Shown piece after piece: positions 1-7,965 of a stretch of 35,963 nucleotides of DNA. The translations under genes and the position numbers were made by a program. Source of the DNA: Candidatus Thalassarchaeaceae archaeon (lineage in GTDB: Archaea > Thermoplasmatota > Poseidoniia > Poseidoniales > Thalassarchaeaceae); assembly GCA_030751995.1 (NCBI GenBank), contig JASMFB010000006.1, positions 1-35,963 of the forward strand. Reading direction: 5' to 3'. The notes beneath the pieces are model-generated. The model worked only from the letters and a program-made list of their open reading frames with translations. It was not told the origin of the DNA and did not search any database. Every line of letters begins with the position of its first letter. Position 1 is the first letter of the stretch.

Positions 1-298
1 CAAGAGGAGCTTCGATGGTCTGATTGAGGAAGTGGGTCGCATTGGTATCCCCATTGAACGCCAAGGCATTGTCTTGTGGAATGCCGTCGATGAGTCTGAC
101 CAAAGTCCAATTGCCTTCGGGGAGTTGCAAATCAATCGGTTGATCTGGATTCACCGCAGTTAGGTTTCCTGAATCATCCCACAATAAAACCGAACCAGGG
201 GCGTGCTCACTCCACAGATGAATAGTCTCGCCCTCGGCACCCACAAAGGGCAACGGCGCCAACAACAGAATTGTGACGATGAGCATCGCCTTTCGCAT
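1..298 (-). CDS. Secreted protein, N-terminal part (runs off left edge)
   Basis: This ORF is missing from the track because it has no stop inside the window. Reading from the ATG at 298 on the minus strand gives an open frame to base 1 (99 codons). The N-terminus (MRKAMLIVTILLLAPLPFVGA) is a clear Sec signal peptide, with likely cleavage after VGA. The mature part begins with a beta-rich, acidic stretch containing Asn-X-Thr/Ser sites, as in exported archaeal proteins. The start is fixed by a GAGGTG ribosome-binding site at 304-309 with a 5-base spacer. That site overlaps the TGA stop of the GHMP kinase gene upstream, so the two are probably co-transcribed and translationally coupled. The function cannot be told from the visible part. 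Confidence 0.8.
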   Translation of the reverse strand, partial: MRKAMLIVTILLLAPLPFVGAEGETIHLWSEHAPGSVLLWDDSGNLTAVNPDQPIDLQLPEGNWTLVRLIDGIPQDNALAFNGDTNATHFLNQTIEAPL

Positions 299-303
299 TC
301 AAA

Positions 304-310
304 CACCTCA
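304..310 (-). promoter_or_regulatory. Stop/ribosome-binding-site fusion TGAGGTG
   Basis: Read on the minus strand, the GHMP kinase stop codon TGA forms the first bases of TGAGGTG, an anti-16S-type ribosome-binding site, 5 bases before the ATG at 298. The same arrangement recurs at 7654-7660 (plus) and 12512-12518 (minus), which supports this as the organism's ribosome-binding sequence inside operons. Confidence 0.7.
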
Positions 311-1279
311 CAGTCGAGAACCATCATCAAAGATGATAATTGAACCATCAGAATCCATGACAAGTGGGAGGACTTTGTGAGTCTCCTCTACCTGATTGCG
401 GATCTCCGATGAACCCTGGAACAGGAAGAAGCCACCACCGCCAGCGCCTAGCAATTTTCCACCGGTGGCTCCCAATTCAATGACACTGGCATAGATTTCA
501 TCAAGAGTATCTCCAGTGATGCCGTCGACGAGGTTTCGCTTGATTTGCCACGAAGAATCAAGCAATTGACCAACAGTTGCATGGTCCCCCGATTCTAAGG
601 CGTTTCGAACTGCAACGGCTTGTTGCCGCAGAGTGTCGAGGTCGGCCCGTTTGTTGTCTGTTGATGCTGATTGTTTTGCCAAAATGTCACTAGCTTGTCG
701 AGTGATTCCAGTATATGTAAGAAAATAATTCGATTCCAGGGCTTCTGCATTGATTTCAATCGGTGTGACGATGACCGTATCGTCGGAAAGGAATGTGATC
801 TGATTTGAACCACCAAAAGCGGCGGCGTACTGGTCTTGGCGACCGATGGGTTGTCCAAGAATTTCAATCTCTATTCGGCACGCTTCCTCGGCCAATTGAG
901 CTGCATCGGGGGTGCGGCCCGCATAGGTATGCAGAGCGTTCAGCAATCCAACCGTCAGAGCGGAGGAGGAACCAAGGCCAGTTCCACGAGAAGGGATGTC
1001 TGCAATCGTGGTAATCTCAACACTATGAGTCACCCCTGTCAACCGCATGGCTTCACGAACCAATTCGTGTTCAAGATCTTCGAAATCATCTACAATTTCA
1101 GTCTGTGAATAGCCAACTCGGACGCTGTTGTCAAATCGCTTGTTGACGGTGACATGGATGTGTTTAGCCAACGCAAGTGAGGTGACAAGGCCGCCATTTT
1201 CGCTGCCCTCGTAGTAAGCAGGAAGGTCCGTTCCACCACCACAAAACGAGACTCGAACCGGGGTCCGACTGATAATCAT
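308..1279 (-). CDS. GHMP-family sugar kinase (HddA-like)
   Basis: A GHMP-superfamily small-molecule kinase of 323 residues, most like D-glycero-D-manno-heptose 7-phosphate kinase (HddA) and related sugar kinases that phosphorylate an anomeric or ring hydroxyl with ATP in the cytosol. The N-terminus RTPVRVSFCGGGTDLPAYY is the family's substrate-side motif. The Gly/Ser-rich phosphate-binding loop is RGTGLGSSSA near residue 105, and the C-terminal glycine motif GGKLLGAGGGGFFLF is intact. The ATG at 1279 is preferred over the TTG at 1309 used in the ORF track, because family members begin right at this 'MII-RTP' position. No clear ribosome-binding site precedes it. A hairpin at 1322-1338 lies upstream. 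The true sugar substrate is unknown; no sugar-nucleotide genes are adjacent. Confidence 0.8.
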   Translation of the reverse strand: MIISRTPVRVSFCGGGTDLPAYYEGSENGGLVTSLALAKHIHVTVNKRFDNSVRVGYSQTEIVDDFEDLEHELVREAMRLTGVTHSVEITTIADIPSRGTGLGSSSALTVGLLNALHTYAGRTPDAAQLAEEACRIEIEILGQPIGRQDQYAAAFGGSNQITFLSDDTVIVTPIEINAEALESNYFLTYTGITRQASDILAKQSASTDNKRADLDTLRQQAVAVRNALESGDHATVGQLLDSSWQIKRNLVDGITGDTLDEIYASVIELGATGGKLLGAGGGGFFLFQGSSEIRNQVEETHKVLPLVMDSDGSIIIFDDGSRL

Positions 1280-1321
1280 CGGTCGGCGGACCCAGCATTC
1301 CCCCTTCAAGCCCTCGCCTTC

Positions 1322-1338
1322 CGATTCCTATGGAATCG
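1322..1338. repeat. Short perfect hairpin, CC-TAT-GG core
   Basis: CGATTCC-TAT-GGAATCG: 7-bp arms and a 3-base centre, in the divergent region between the GHMP kinase and pyrB. One of seven similar elements in the window (see findings). On the minus strand TATA-like stretches lie just upstream (about 1343-1364), so it could fall at or near the 5' end of the kinase mRNA; that placement is inferred. Confidence 0.7.
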
Positions 1339-1400
1339 ACCTTGTTTATGCACCCCAATGAATAAGTCCGAGAGGCGACCGAGGGGTTCCGGCGGGCAGG

Positions 1401-2336
1401 ATGGACGACGACCTCATCACCATGGATGACATGACAAATGAGGAGATTGTTTCCCTGCTTGATGATGCTGAACGCCTTCTTCCTGTAGCACACGGTTTGG
1501 AGTATCTTCCACTGCTACAAGGCAAGTTATTGGCGAACATGTTCTTCGAGCCGAGCACGCGCACTCGAATGTCTTTCGAGACCGCAATGAAGCGATTAGG
1601 CGGGGATGTTGTAAATCTGGGAGATGTGAATTCATCTTCAGCTGTCAAGGGCGAGACATTGTACGACACCATGCGCATGGTCGATGGTTACTGTGACATC
1701 GCAGCACTTCGACATCCCCGACAAGGGGCGGCACAATATGCCGCAGATGCCTGTGCGATTCCAATCATGAATGGAGGGGATGGAGCGGGGCATCATCCAA
1801 CACAGACACTCCTAGATCTGTTTACTATTCAGCAGGCTCACGGACATCTTGAAGGATTGACTGTGGCCTTGATTGGTGATTTAAGATATGGAAGAACGGT
1901 CCACAGTTTATCACACGCTCTCGCTAGATTCGACTGTAATCTCATCTTCGTCTCCCCGGCTCAACTCGCCATGCCGGTAGAGATTGTATCGGACCTGATA
2001 GCAGCAGGAGCCAATATTACAGAGACAGAAGATCTCTACGGTTCTGTTCCAGATGCAGACGTCATCTACATGACGCGAATTCAGAAGGAACGATTCCCTG
2101 ATGAGGATGAATATGTGAAAGTTGCAGGCATCTACAAATTGACTGCAGCAGATCTCGCCGGAGCCAAGGGTGAGATGATTGTCATGCATCCATTGCCAAG
2201 AGTGAATGAAATCTCATCCGATGTAGATGAGACGCGACACGCTCGTTACTTTGAGCAGGCCTTCAACGGAGTGGTGGCTCGAATGGCCCTCATGTGTCGT
2301 CTTCTCGGTGTTGCAATTCCCAGTGGTGATGTCTGA
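1401..2336 (+). CDS. pyrB: Aspartate carbamoyltransferase, catalytic chain
   Basis: Catalyses carbamoyl phosphate + L-aspartate to N-carbamoyl-L-aspartate, the committed step of pyrimidine synthesis, in the cytosol. At 311 residues it has the usual length. All hallmark motifs are visible: the carbamoyl-phosphate loop PSTRTR at residues 51-56, the SSSAVKGET loop with the catalytic Lys near residue 83, LRHP near 103, HPTQ at 132-135, and the aspartate-binding HPLPR near the C-terminus. The ATG at 1401 places the usual DDLT-NEEI-like first helix correctly. No strong ribosome-binding site is present, fitting the first gene of a transcript. Its stop overlaps the start of pyrI (TGATG), so the two chains are translationally coupled and probably made in matched amounts. 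Confidence 0.97.
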   Translation: MDDDLITMDDMTNEEIVSLLDDAERLLPVAHGLEYLPLLQGKLLANMFFEPSTRTRMSFETAMKRLGGDVVNLGDVNSSSAVKGETLYDTMRMVDGYCDIAALRHPRQGAAQYAADACAIPIMNGGDGAGHHPTQTLLDLFTIQQAHGHLEGLTVALIGDLRYGRTVHSLSHALARFDCNLIFVSPAQLAMPVEIVSDLIAAGANITETEDLYGSVPDADVIYMTRIQKERFPDEDEYVKVAGIYKLTAADLAGAKGEMIVMHPLPRVNEISSDVDETRHARYFEQAFNGVVARMALMCRLLGVAIPSGDV

Positions 2337-2809
2337 TGTCTGCTGGTGAAATGCGGCGGGTCACGGCCATCAATAATGGCACTGTAATCGATCATGTTCC
2401 TGCCGGCTCCGCCCTTACAGTGCTACGAATGTTAGGTATTAGTGGAGATCGTTCCTCACCCATCAGTTTGGTCATGAACGTACCCTCTTCAAAGCATGGA
2501 CGCAAGGATATCATCAAGGTCGAGGATCGTGAACTCACACAAGATGAACTCGACCGTCTTGCCTTGATTGCGCCCAAAGCCAGTGTGGCCATTATTCGTT
2601 CATATTCTGTTGCCGAGAAGCGTGAGGTTAGCATCGGCGCTGAACTGGTCAATATTGCTAGTTGCACATTCTCAAATTGTATCACAATTAATCCCCGTGA
2701 GCCACAAGACCATCGTTTGAGAGTAGTTAGAGCAGATCCTCTTGAATTGCGTTGCCGTTACTGTGGCCGCCCACAAGAAATGGATGAGCTGGTAGACAAT
2801 CTGCTTTGA
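2336..2809 (+). CDS. pyrI: Aspartate carbamoyltransferase, regulatory chain
   Basis: The regulatory chain binds nucleotide effectors and joins PyrB trimers into the allosteric holoenzyme. The 157-residue protein has the N-terminal nucleotide-binding domain (VTAINNGTVIDHVPAGSAL is the family start) and a C-terminal zinc domain with four cysteines at residues 110, 115, 140 and 143 (C-x4-C and C-x2-C), which hold the structural Zn that contacts PyrB. The ATG shares one base with the pyrB stop. The gene ends three bases before the convergent end of the tRNA thiolase gene, with no obvious terminator between them. PyrI is widespread in archaea and Gammaproteobacteria, so its presence fits an archaeon. 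Confidence 0.97.
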   Translation: MSAGEMRRVTAINNGTVIDHVPAGSALTVLRMLGISGDRSSPISLVMNVPSSKHGRKDIIKVEDRELTQDELDRLALIAPKASVAIIRSYSVAEKREVSIGAELVNIASCTFSNCITINPREPQDHRLRVVRADPLELRCRYCGRPQEMDELVDNLL

Positions 2810-2812
2810 GAC

Positions 2813-3829
2813 TCATTCGTTAACTTCAGCCAGCCATGATTTGAATGTGCAGGCTTGACAAATTGGTTGACTTGAAGGTGAACCACATTCAGAGCATTCA
2901 GTGGCCTGTCCCGGTTTCCACGATTCAGGAGGATTGTTGGAAGAAGCCCACAATTCACGAATGGCGTCCATAGAATGTACCAAACCATGCATAGTTCCTG
3001 GATTGGCACTCTCCATCTTAGCGAGATGGTCGCGGTGCTTTTGTCGTAGAGCGCCGGTGGCATGCGGACAATCGTCGTGATGAATAGGCAACTCCGCGCC
3101 AATTGCATAGGCATGAATCTCACGTTCAGGAACCCATCGGAGGGGAACAATTCGAGGTGCGAGGCCATCCAATGGCATCGATGTGTGAGGTGCCAAACGA
3201 ATGATTCTCTCCATCTCTCCTTTGCCGAGATTCATCAAAATCGATTGGGCGGTATCGTCGAGGTTGTGGCCAAGTGCCATCCATCTTGCACCGACACGTT
3301 CGGCTAGTGCATTGAGGCCCTGTCTCCGGAAAACTCCGCAATACGAGCAAGGTTTCATTCCTCTTGCTTCCTTGTGATTCTGGCCCATCAATGGCATTGA
3401 TTGAACGACTGAATCCATTCGTTCATATCCCAATTCTGGATAGGTGATTGTTTCAAATCTCAAGTTGTGAGATTCGGCTAATTTACGGGCGCACTCCATC
3501 GAAGGAGACCGATATCCCTCGATGCCCTCGTCGACACATCCACAGACCAATTCGACATCACGACGAGATCCGACAATTTTCACCAACATATCGAGTAACA
3601 CTGCAGAATCTTTTCCACCAGAAATACAGACCAATATGATGGATGGATTGTCATTTTCATCACGGGCATCTGATGGAAGTTGTAATTGTTCCCTTAACGT
3701 CTTGGAAACTCGTTTTCTAATCGATTTTGCAAGATGTGCCTGACAAAGATGTTGGCCACTGTAAATCTGGTGAATCACAGCAGGATGGTTGCATCGACTG
3801 CAAGATTGCACGTCCAATGAGGCGGTCAC
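2813..3829 (-). CDS. tRNA 2-thiolation enzyme, Ctu1/Ncs6/TtuA type
   Basis: An adenylating PP-loop enzyme that thiolates uridine in tRNA, at U34 (Ncs6/Ctu1) or U54 (TtuA); the sequence alone does not decide which. The 338-residue protein carries the full family layout: an N-terminal zinc finger (Cys10, Cys13, Cys29, His32), the PP-loop SGGKDS at 70-75, GHNLDD and PCSYCG motifs that supply the catalytic/Fe-S cysteines, and a C-terminal CSECG...CQAC zinc finger. The start is GTG at 3829; no ATG lies near, and nothing like a ribosome-binding site precedes it. A good TATA box at 3871-3884 implies a short leader of about 20 bases. An 11-bp inverted repeat just upstream of that box may be an operator. 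Confidence 0.9.
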   Translation of the reverse strand: MTASLDVQSCSRCNHPAVIHQIYSGQHLCQAHLAKSIRKRVSKTLREQLQLPSDARDENDNPSIILVCISGGKDSAVLLDMLVKIVGSRRDVELVCGCVDEGIEGYRSPSMECARKLAESHNLRFETITYPELGYERMDSVVQSMPLMGQNHKEARGMKPCSYCGVFRRQGLNALAERVGARWMALGHNLDDTAQSILMNLGKGEMERIIRLAPHTSMPLDGLAPRIVPLRWVPEREIHAYAIGAELPIHHDDCPHATGALRQKHRDHLAKMESANPGTMHGLVHSMDAIRELWASSNNPPESWKPGQATECSECGSPSSQPICQACTFKSWLAEVNE

Positions 3830-3870
3830 GGAACTGGGATGAGGTGTGTATCTTCAAATCGACCCTGTAA

Positions 3871-3884
3871 GTATGTATAATTTT
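3871..3884 (-). promoter_or_regulatory. TATA-like promoter of the tRNA thiolase gene
   Basis: On the minus strand AAAATTATACATAC contains a good archaeal TATA core (TTATAC). Its centre is about 48 bases before the GTG start, which would put the transcription start near 3850. Placement by the usual 25-27 base spacing is an inference. Confidence 0.55.
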
Positions 3885-3914
3885 CCAATTGAATTTACAA
3901 ATTTTCAATTGGAA
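3883..3914. repeat. 11-bp perfect inverted repeat, possible operator
   Basis: TTCCAATTGAA (3883-3893) and TTCAATTGGAA (3904-3914) are perfect inverted copies around a 10-base AT-rich centre. The repeat touches the upstream edge of the TATA box for the tRNA thiolase gene, where a factor-B recognition element or a dimeric regulator would sit. The half-sites are AT-rich and there is no T-tract, so a DNA operator is a better reading than a terminator. Confidence 0.6.
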
Positions 3915-4036
3915 TCTTGTAGTTTAATGAAATTTGATATTTGAGTGAATTTTACATGCATAAAATCGGTTCAATAACCACTAAATCAACGAAAATACAG
4001 CATTTTTCAGTTGGCGAATCAATTTCACTGGTCAAA

Positions 4037-4054
4037 CGGCCCCCATAGGGGCCG
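4037..4054. repeat. Short perfect hairpin, CC-CATA-GG core
   Basis: CGGCCCC-CATA-GGGGCCG: 7-bp arms and a 4-base centre, 36 bases before the chosen start of the roadblock-like gene (15 bases before the alternative TTG at 4070). One of seven similar elements. The rest of the 3830-4090 gap is AT-rich and holds no convincing gene. Confidence 0.7.
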
Positions 4055-4090
4055 GCATGGGGCAAGTTCTTGAAGTCGCATTCGACCTCG

Positions 4091-4414
4091 ATGGCTTCCG
4101 AGGACCCCATGTTAACTCGTCTGCTCACAAATCTCGACGACATCGAAGCCTGCCTACTCTCTGGAGAAGGGCATGTGATGGGTGGCGAAGGAAAAGGAAA
4201 CGTTGCTCTTTACCATCAGGCCATGCGGATGGCAACAACGCTCCAGATCGGTCGCGTTGAAGAGATGTGGTTTGAAGGTGAGTCGACAATGGTCGCAACC
4301 ACAATTCGAGGTGGGGCAAGCCTCTGGTTGACGAGTGATGTATTGCCCATTGGTCGATTGAGCCACGAGGCTCGGACAATACGACCTGTTATAGAAGATT
4401 TAATCGAGGTGTGA
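4091..4414 (+). CDS. Small roadblock/LC7-like protein
   Basis: A 107-residue cytosolic protein with no signal or membrane segment. The pattern of a first helix (LTRLLTNLDDIEACLL), a strand-rich middle (MWFEGESTMVATTIRGGASLWL) and a last helix (SHEARTIRPVIEDLI) matches the roadblock/LC7 fold. That fold, as in MglB, dimerises and serves as a scaffold or GTPase partner. This is fold-pattern recognition by eye, not a proven match. The ATG at 4091 is chosen; an ATG at 4109 and a TTG at 4070 are in frame and possible. The stop is two bases before the next start, whose ribosome-binding site lies inside this gene's last codons. It is therefore co-translated with the large coiled-coil protein, which has a similar domain. 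Confidence 0.6.
   Translation: MASEDPMLTRLLTNLDDIEACLLSGEGHVMGGEGKGNVALYHQAMRMATTLQIGRVEEMWFEGESTMVATTIRGGASLWLTSDVLPIGRLSHEARTIRPVIEDLIEV
4406..4411 (+). promoter_or_regulatory. Ribosome-binding site deciding the start at 4417
   Basis: GAGGTG with a 5-base spacer to the ATG at 4417. The ORF track begins at GTG 4411, but that codon starts on the last base of the ribosome-binding site, so ATG 4417 is the likelier start. Confidence 0.75.
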
Positions 4415-4416
4415 AA

Positions 4417-7400
4417 ATGTTCAATCTACCCCCTGGAAATGCTGTTGATTCTGAAGCCGATTTGAGTGTTGGACAAAATCAGATGCCCTTTGAAACCGGG
4501 GCAATCTCCCACTACAAGCCAAGGGCAAAAACGGCATGTGCTCATCGATTGATTCACGGTGGTCGTGTTGTTGGTTGGTTAGCCGAATCAGAAGCCAAGC
4601 AAACATTTGTCTCCGGGGAAGCTGCAAAAGATCGTCTGTTGGAATTGTCTGATTCACACGATCTCAATGCGCGAGGAGCCGTTTGGACCGTTGCGCAATT
4701 CACTGAGGTGGCCCGACGAATTCCAGAGGCATTTTCCGATCCGTCTGATGTAGCTTCCTTGCTTGCCCAAGGTGCAGCCGCACTGCCCATTGAAACCACT
4801 GATCTTGCATTGCTCGTCGATCGGTTGACAGAATCCGAGGAAGTCATCGGTGCCCTGGCCTTTGAAGAGGGCGTTGTGATCCACTCAAGCGGAGAACTGC
4901 CTTCAACTCCAGACGATCTTGCTACACTGGGTCAAGAACACCTAAGTGGGATATCATCAAAATTCTCTCAAGAAGAATCTCTCTCTGCCAATCTCCGATT
5001 GGAAGGTGGACAATTGATGCTAACTGAAGCAGGTCAAGCATCTGTTGCCATTTGGTGCCGACATGGTGCTGATGCGCACGCGGCACTCTCCAATGCCGCA
5101 AGTTTGGTTGGTTCAATGGATGAAGGAGAGATGGTTGACAACGATGAACTCCCTGAAGGGTTCATCACAAAGGAGACAAAATCTGGAATTGACCAACTCA
5201 TTTCTCATCTTAGAATGGCATACGAAGACCGACTCACCGGTTATCTACAATCAATGTCCGAATCGGCGGAGCCCATCTCAATCATGCTCGTGGATGGAGT
5301 TCCAACCGGATTACGGGAATCGGACGGTGCATCACTCCCGGATGCGGTTCATACTATGACCACGTCCTCACGCCGCCTCCAATCACATCGACTTGAGAGG
5401 AGAGCACGACTTGGCCTATCTGGCTCCACAGTAGAGGAATTCTCACTGGCCCATCTTACCGATGCCATCGCTGGATGTAGGACACGTTCTGATGATCGGA
5501 AGAGATTGGTGACTGGAAGACTGGATGCGCTCTTCGGATTTGATTTGGGCCTAGAGTCTATGGAATCTGGACGCTCGACATGGAAGATGCTCGAAAGTGT
5601 CGGAGGCACGGCCACATTGATGCCAGTCTCCAGTACAAAGGTACTCACTCCAGCTGGAGGAGAAATCAAAAAGCGGCTTGAGCAATTGGAACACACGCAG
5701 ATTTCCTTAGAACGAGAGAAGGGGCGCCTTGAGCGGGAAGTTGCAGATGCACGTGCATCCAGAGATGAATCTAGAGACATGATGCATGATCTTGAAGCCG
5801 CACTGGGTGAAGCACGGGATGGAAGAAGTACACTTCACAGAGAAGTTGACGATTTGTCAGCCAAGGTTCGTAGTGCAGAGGCAGAAACTGATGAGGCGAC
5901 CTCGCTATCTACTCGTCTATCAAAGCGTGTTTCTGAGTTAGAACACATGGTAGGGAAACGTGCAGAAGAATTGGCCAGTGCATTGGGCGAATTTGAATCA
6001 CGCGAAGCGCTCCTCACAGACCTACGCGAACTGTCTACGGAAGAAGCTACGACTAAATCTGAACTCAGTGCTGCTGAAACGCGTCTGGATGAAGTACGAA
6101 AATCACTGGACCATGACGAGCGGCTACAGCGGGTCCTCACAGAACAAGTCAATGCGCAGCGTGATCGTCATCGGACCGGTCAGGGCGAATTAGACGAAGT
6201 TGAGCGGAGAATAGAGAGTCAACGTGCTGAACTTGTTGAACTAGAGGCTGAAGCACATGCGCATCGCCGACTGATGGAAGAGGAGCGCGGACGAATCCTC
6301 GATTCTGAACGAAAATCAACCATCATGCAATCTGAATTGCGTGAAATGATGGAAGAACGCCGACTATTGCTCCGTGAACTCGGAGATCTCGATGCACGCA
6401 AGGCACAATCAGAAACTGAATTGAGAATGCTGCTTGAACAAGCAGAGGATATCCAAGAAGCGCACGAGATGGCATTGATTGATTTGCAAGAGGCAGACCG
6501 AATTCGTGCACGTTTGGCGGAAGAGCCGTTAGCACAGGCTCTGCTTGGTGATGAACGCGGCCTCTCTAGTTTGGAACCCGTGCTTGATCGCATGGCAAAT
6601 GCACGAAGTCGGGGTTACAGCATCGTCCTACTAGACCGGGCTGTTGAACGGGCATTATCTATCATTCAACATAGTGTAGATGAGGTAGCAAAAACGCCAC
6701 GGCATCTCCTATCACTCGAAGTCATGGATCTTCTGGAAAGGCAAGCACCCGAAACCGCGTCAACGGTTCGAGGCTTGACAAGATGGTCTGTGCAATCCCG
6801 TCTTGAGCATCAACTTGCAGAAACCGTTCAACACGTTGTCATTGATCTTGAAGGGTTGCTGGAGGAGTATGAGCGGTCAGTCACAATGCTTGCGCAACTA
6901 CAGGATGTGTTGCGCGGCCTAGTCGATTTGGGCTTGCCCGCTGAAGATGTCAAACCCCTGGAGCGCTTCAGCCACATGCCAGAAGCTCTGCCATACATTT
7001 CGGTTGAAGTTCGACGTCTGATTCAGCGCTCGCTGGACGATATCTATCTCGATGCGGATCGGAGAACGGCTGGAGATGCTGTTGGATTGGCCGAAACCGT
7101 GGAGGTGTTGGAATCTCTACTTCGCAGACTCGATGTGGCTGGCTTGAGTGGGGAAGATCCTACTGGGGCCCTTTGGGCATTCCAACGAAGCGGTAGTTTA
7201 CCTTTCGAAATCGACGGATTGGCCCGTCATGAGCGACCCGAAATCAACAATGAAGCTGTTCGGCACATGAATCCTGTCGACGATGTGGCTGTAGTCACTT
7301 CTACGGCCACTGATTCACCACCGGTTGTCGCCCCGAGTGCCCCCGCTGCAGCACCAACACCCGAGGCGACCGCTGCACCTGCATCCAATTCAACTTGGCA

Positions 7401-7656
7401 ACCAATTGAGGAGGCGGCTGAGACAGATGGGGTCGATATTTCAACCCGAATTTCAGCGGGCCTAACACCCGCTGATGTACCGGGTGATGCTGATGAAGCT
7501 TCATTGATGGCTAATATCGATGTTGCACTTTCTGAGATTGATTCAGCCGCAGATGTTCGTGAAGGAACCGAAAATGGAGTTCCACCTCCCGCTGATCCAG
7601 TTCAACGAGATGCGATGGATGACTTAGAGCGAGAACTATCTGACCTCGATATATGA
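4417..7656 (+). CDS. Large roadblock-like and coiled-coil protein
   Basis: An unrecognised 1079-residue cytosolic protein. Residues about 130-230 (from LALLVDRLTESEEVIGAL) look like a second roadblock/LC7 domain. Residues about 415-700 form a long charged coiled coil rich in Glu/Arg/Leu heptads. A helical globular region follows (about 700-950), then a Pro/Ala-rich linker from about residue 961 and an acidic tail ending ERELSDLDI. There is no Walker A motif, so despite the shape it is not an SMC or Rad50 ATPase. It is tightly coupled to the small roadblock-like gene before it and the two-helix membrane protein after it. The set suggests a scaffold that could pair roadblock domains and be tethered at the membrane, for example in polarity, division or cell shape. 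This role is inference; no function is known to me. Confidence 0.75.
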   Translation: MFNLPPGNAVDSEADLSVGQNQMPFETGAISHYKPRAKTACAHRLIHGGRVVGWLAESEAKQTFVSGEAAKDRLLELSDSHDLNARGAVWTVAQFTEVARRIPEAFSDPSDVASLLAQGAAALPIETTDLALLVDRLTESEEVIGALAFEEGVVIHSSGELPSTPDDLATLGQEHLSGISSKFSQEESLSANLRLEGGQLMLTEAGQASVAIWCRHGADAHAALSNAASLVGSMDEGEMVDNDELPEGFITKETKSGIDQLISHLRMAYEDRLTGYLQSMSESAEPISIMLVDGVPTGLRESDGASLPDAVHTMTTSSRRLQSHRLERRARLGLSGSTVEEFSLAHLTDAIAGCRTRSDDRKRLVTGRLDALFGFDLGLESMESGRSTWKMLESVGGTATLMPVSSTKVLTPAGGEIKKRLEQLEHTQISLEREKGRLEREVADARASRDESRDMMHDLEAALGEARDGRSTLHREVDDLSAKVRSAEAETDEATSLSTRLSKRVSELEHMVGKRAEELASALGEFESREALLTDLRELSTEEATTKSELSAAETRLDEVRKSLDHDERLQRVLTEQVNAQRDRHRTGQGELDEVERRIESQRAELVELEAEAHAHRRLMEEERGRILDSERKSTIMQSELREMMEERRLLLRELGDLDARKAQSETELRMLLEQAEDIQEAHEMALIDLQEADRIRARLAEEPLAQALLGDERGLSSLEPVLDRMANARSRGYSIVLLDRAVERALSIIQHSVDEVAKTPRHLLSLEVMDLLERQAPETASTVRGLTRWSVQSRLEHQLAETVQHVVIDLEGLLEEYERSVTMLAQLQDVLRGLVDLGLPAEDVKPLERFSHMPEALPYISVEVRRLIQRSLDDIYLDADRRTAGDAVGLAETVEVLESLLRRLDVAGLSGEDPTGALWAFQRSGSLPFEIDGLARHERPEINNEAVRHMNPVDDVAVVTSTATDSPPVVAPSAPAAAPTPEATAAPASNSTWQPIEEAAETDGVDISTRISAGLTPADVPGDADEASLMANIDVALSEIDSAADVREGTENGVPPPADPVQRDAMDDLERELSDLDI

Positions 7657-7665
7657 GGTGGAAAA

Positions 7666-7965
7666 ATGAGCAAGGAAGGCGACATTGCCGTTGAACTTCT
7701 TGAAGTAACGACCGAACACAATAATCCAGGCCTCCTTGGGAGGGAAGAAGATCATGGACGATATTATCCAGCGTTCTATGAGAGGATAGTGTTGTTGTTT
7801 TGCATCATTGGGGCCTCGTGGGTAGGGTATTGGATGTGGACAGAAACGAATTGGTCAGCCTTGGCATTGTGGCCAGCAACCGTATGTGCGTTGCCTCTGG
7901 CCACCTTGGTTGTCGCCGAGATATTGGGAAAAATAATCCAGCGAATCCATGTCACGAGTGAATGA
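7666..7965 (+). CDS. Small two-helix membrane protein
   Basis: A 99-residue protein with a hydrophilic, acidic N-terminal half (about 38 residues) followed by two transmembrane helices (IVLLFCIIGASWVGYW and ALALWPATVCALPLATLVVAEI) and a short basic tail. Both ends are probably cytoplasmic. The start is firm: TGAGGTG at 7654-7660, which includes the previous gene's stop, with a 5-base spacer to the ATG. This coupling makes it the likely third member of the roadblock/coiled-coil unit, possibly its membrane tether. I recognise no family. Its stop abuts the stop of the convergent membrane protein gene with no spacer. Confidence 0.75.
   Translation: MSKEGDIAVELLEVTTEHNNPGLLGREEDHGRYYPAFYERIVLLFCIIGASWVGYWMWTETNWSALALWPATVCALPLATLVVAEILGKIIQRIHVTSE

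Noticed and set aside
6219-6593. Serine/arginine-rich minus ORF
   Set aside because: Antisense shadow of the coiled-coil heptads; composition is explained by the opposite strand.
4417-7656. SMC/Rad50-type ATPase reading of the coiled-coil protein
   Set aside because: No Walker A, Walker B or signature motif at either end, so only the coiled coil is shared.
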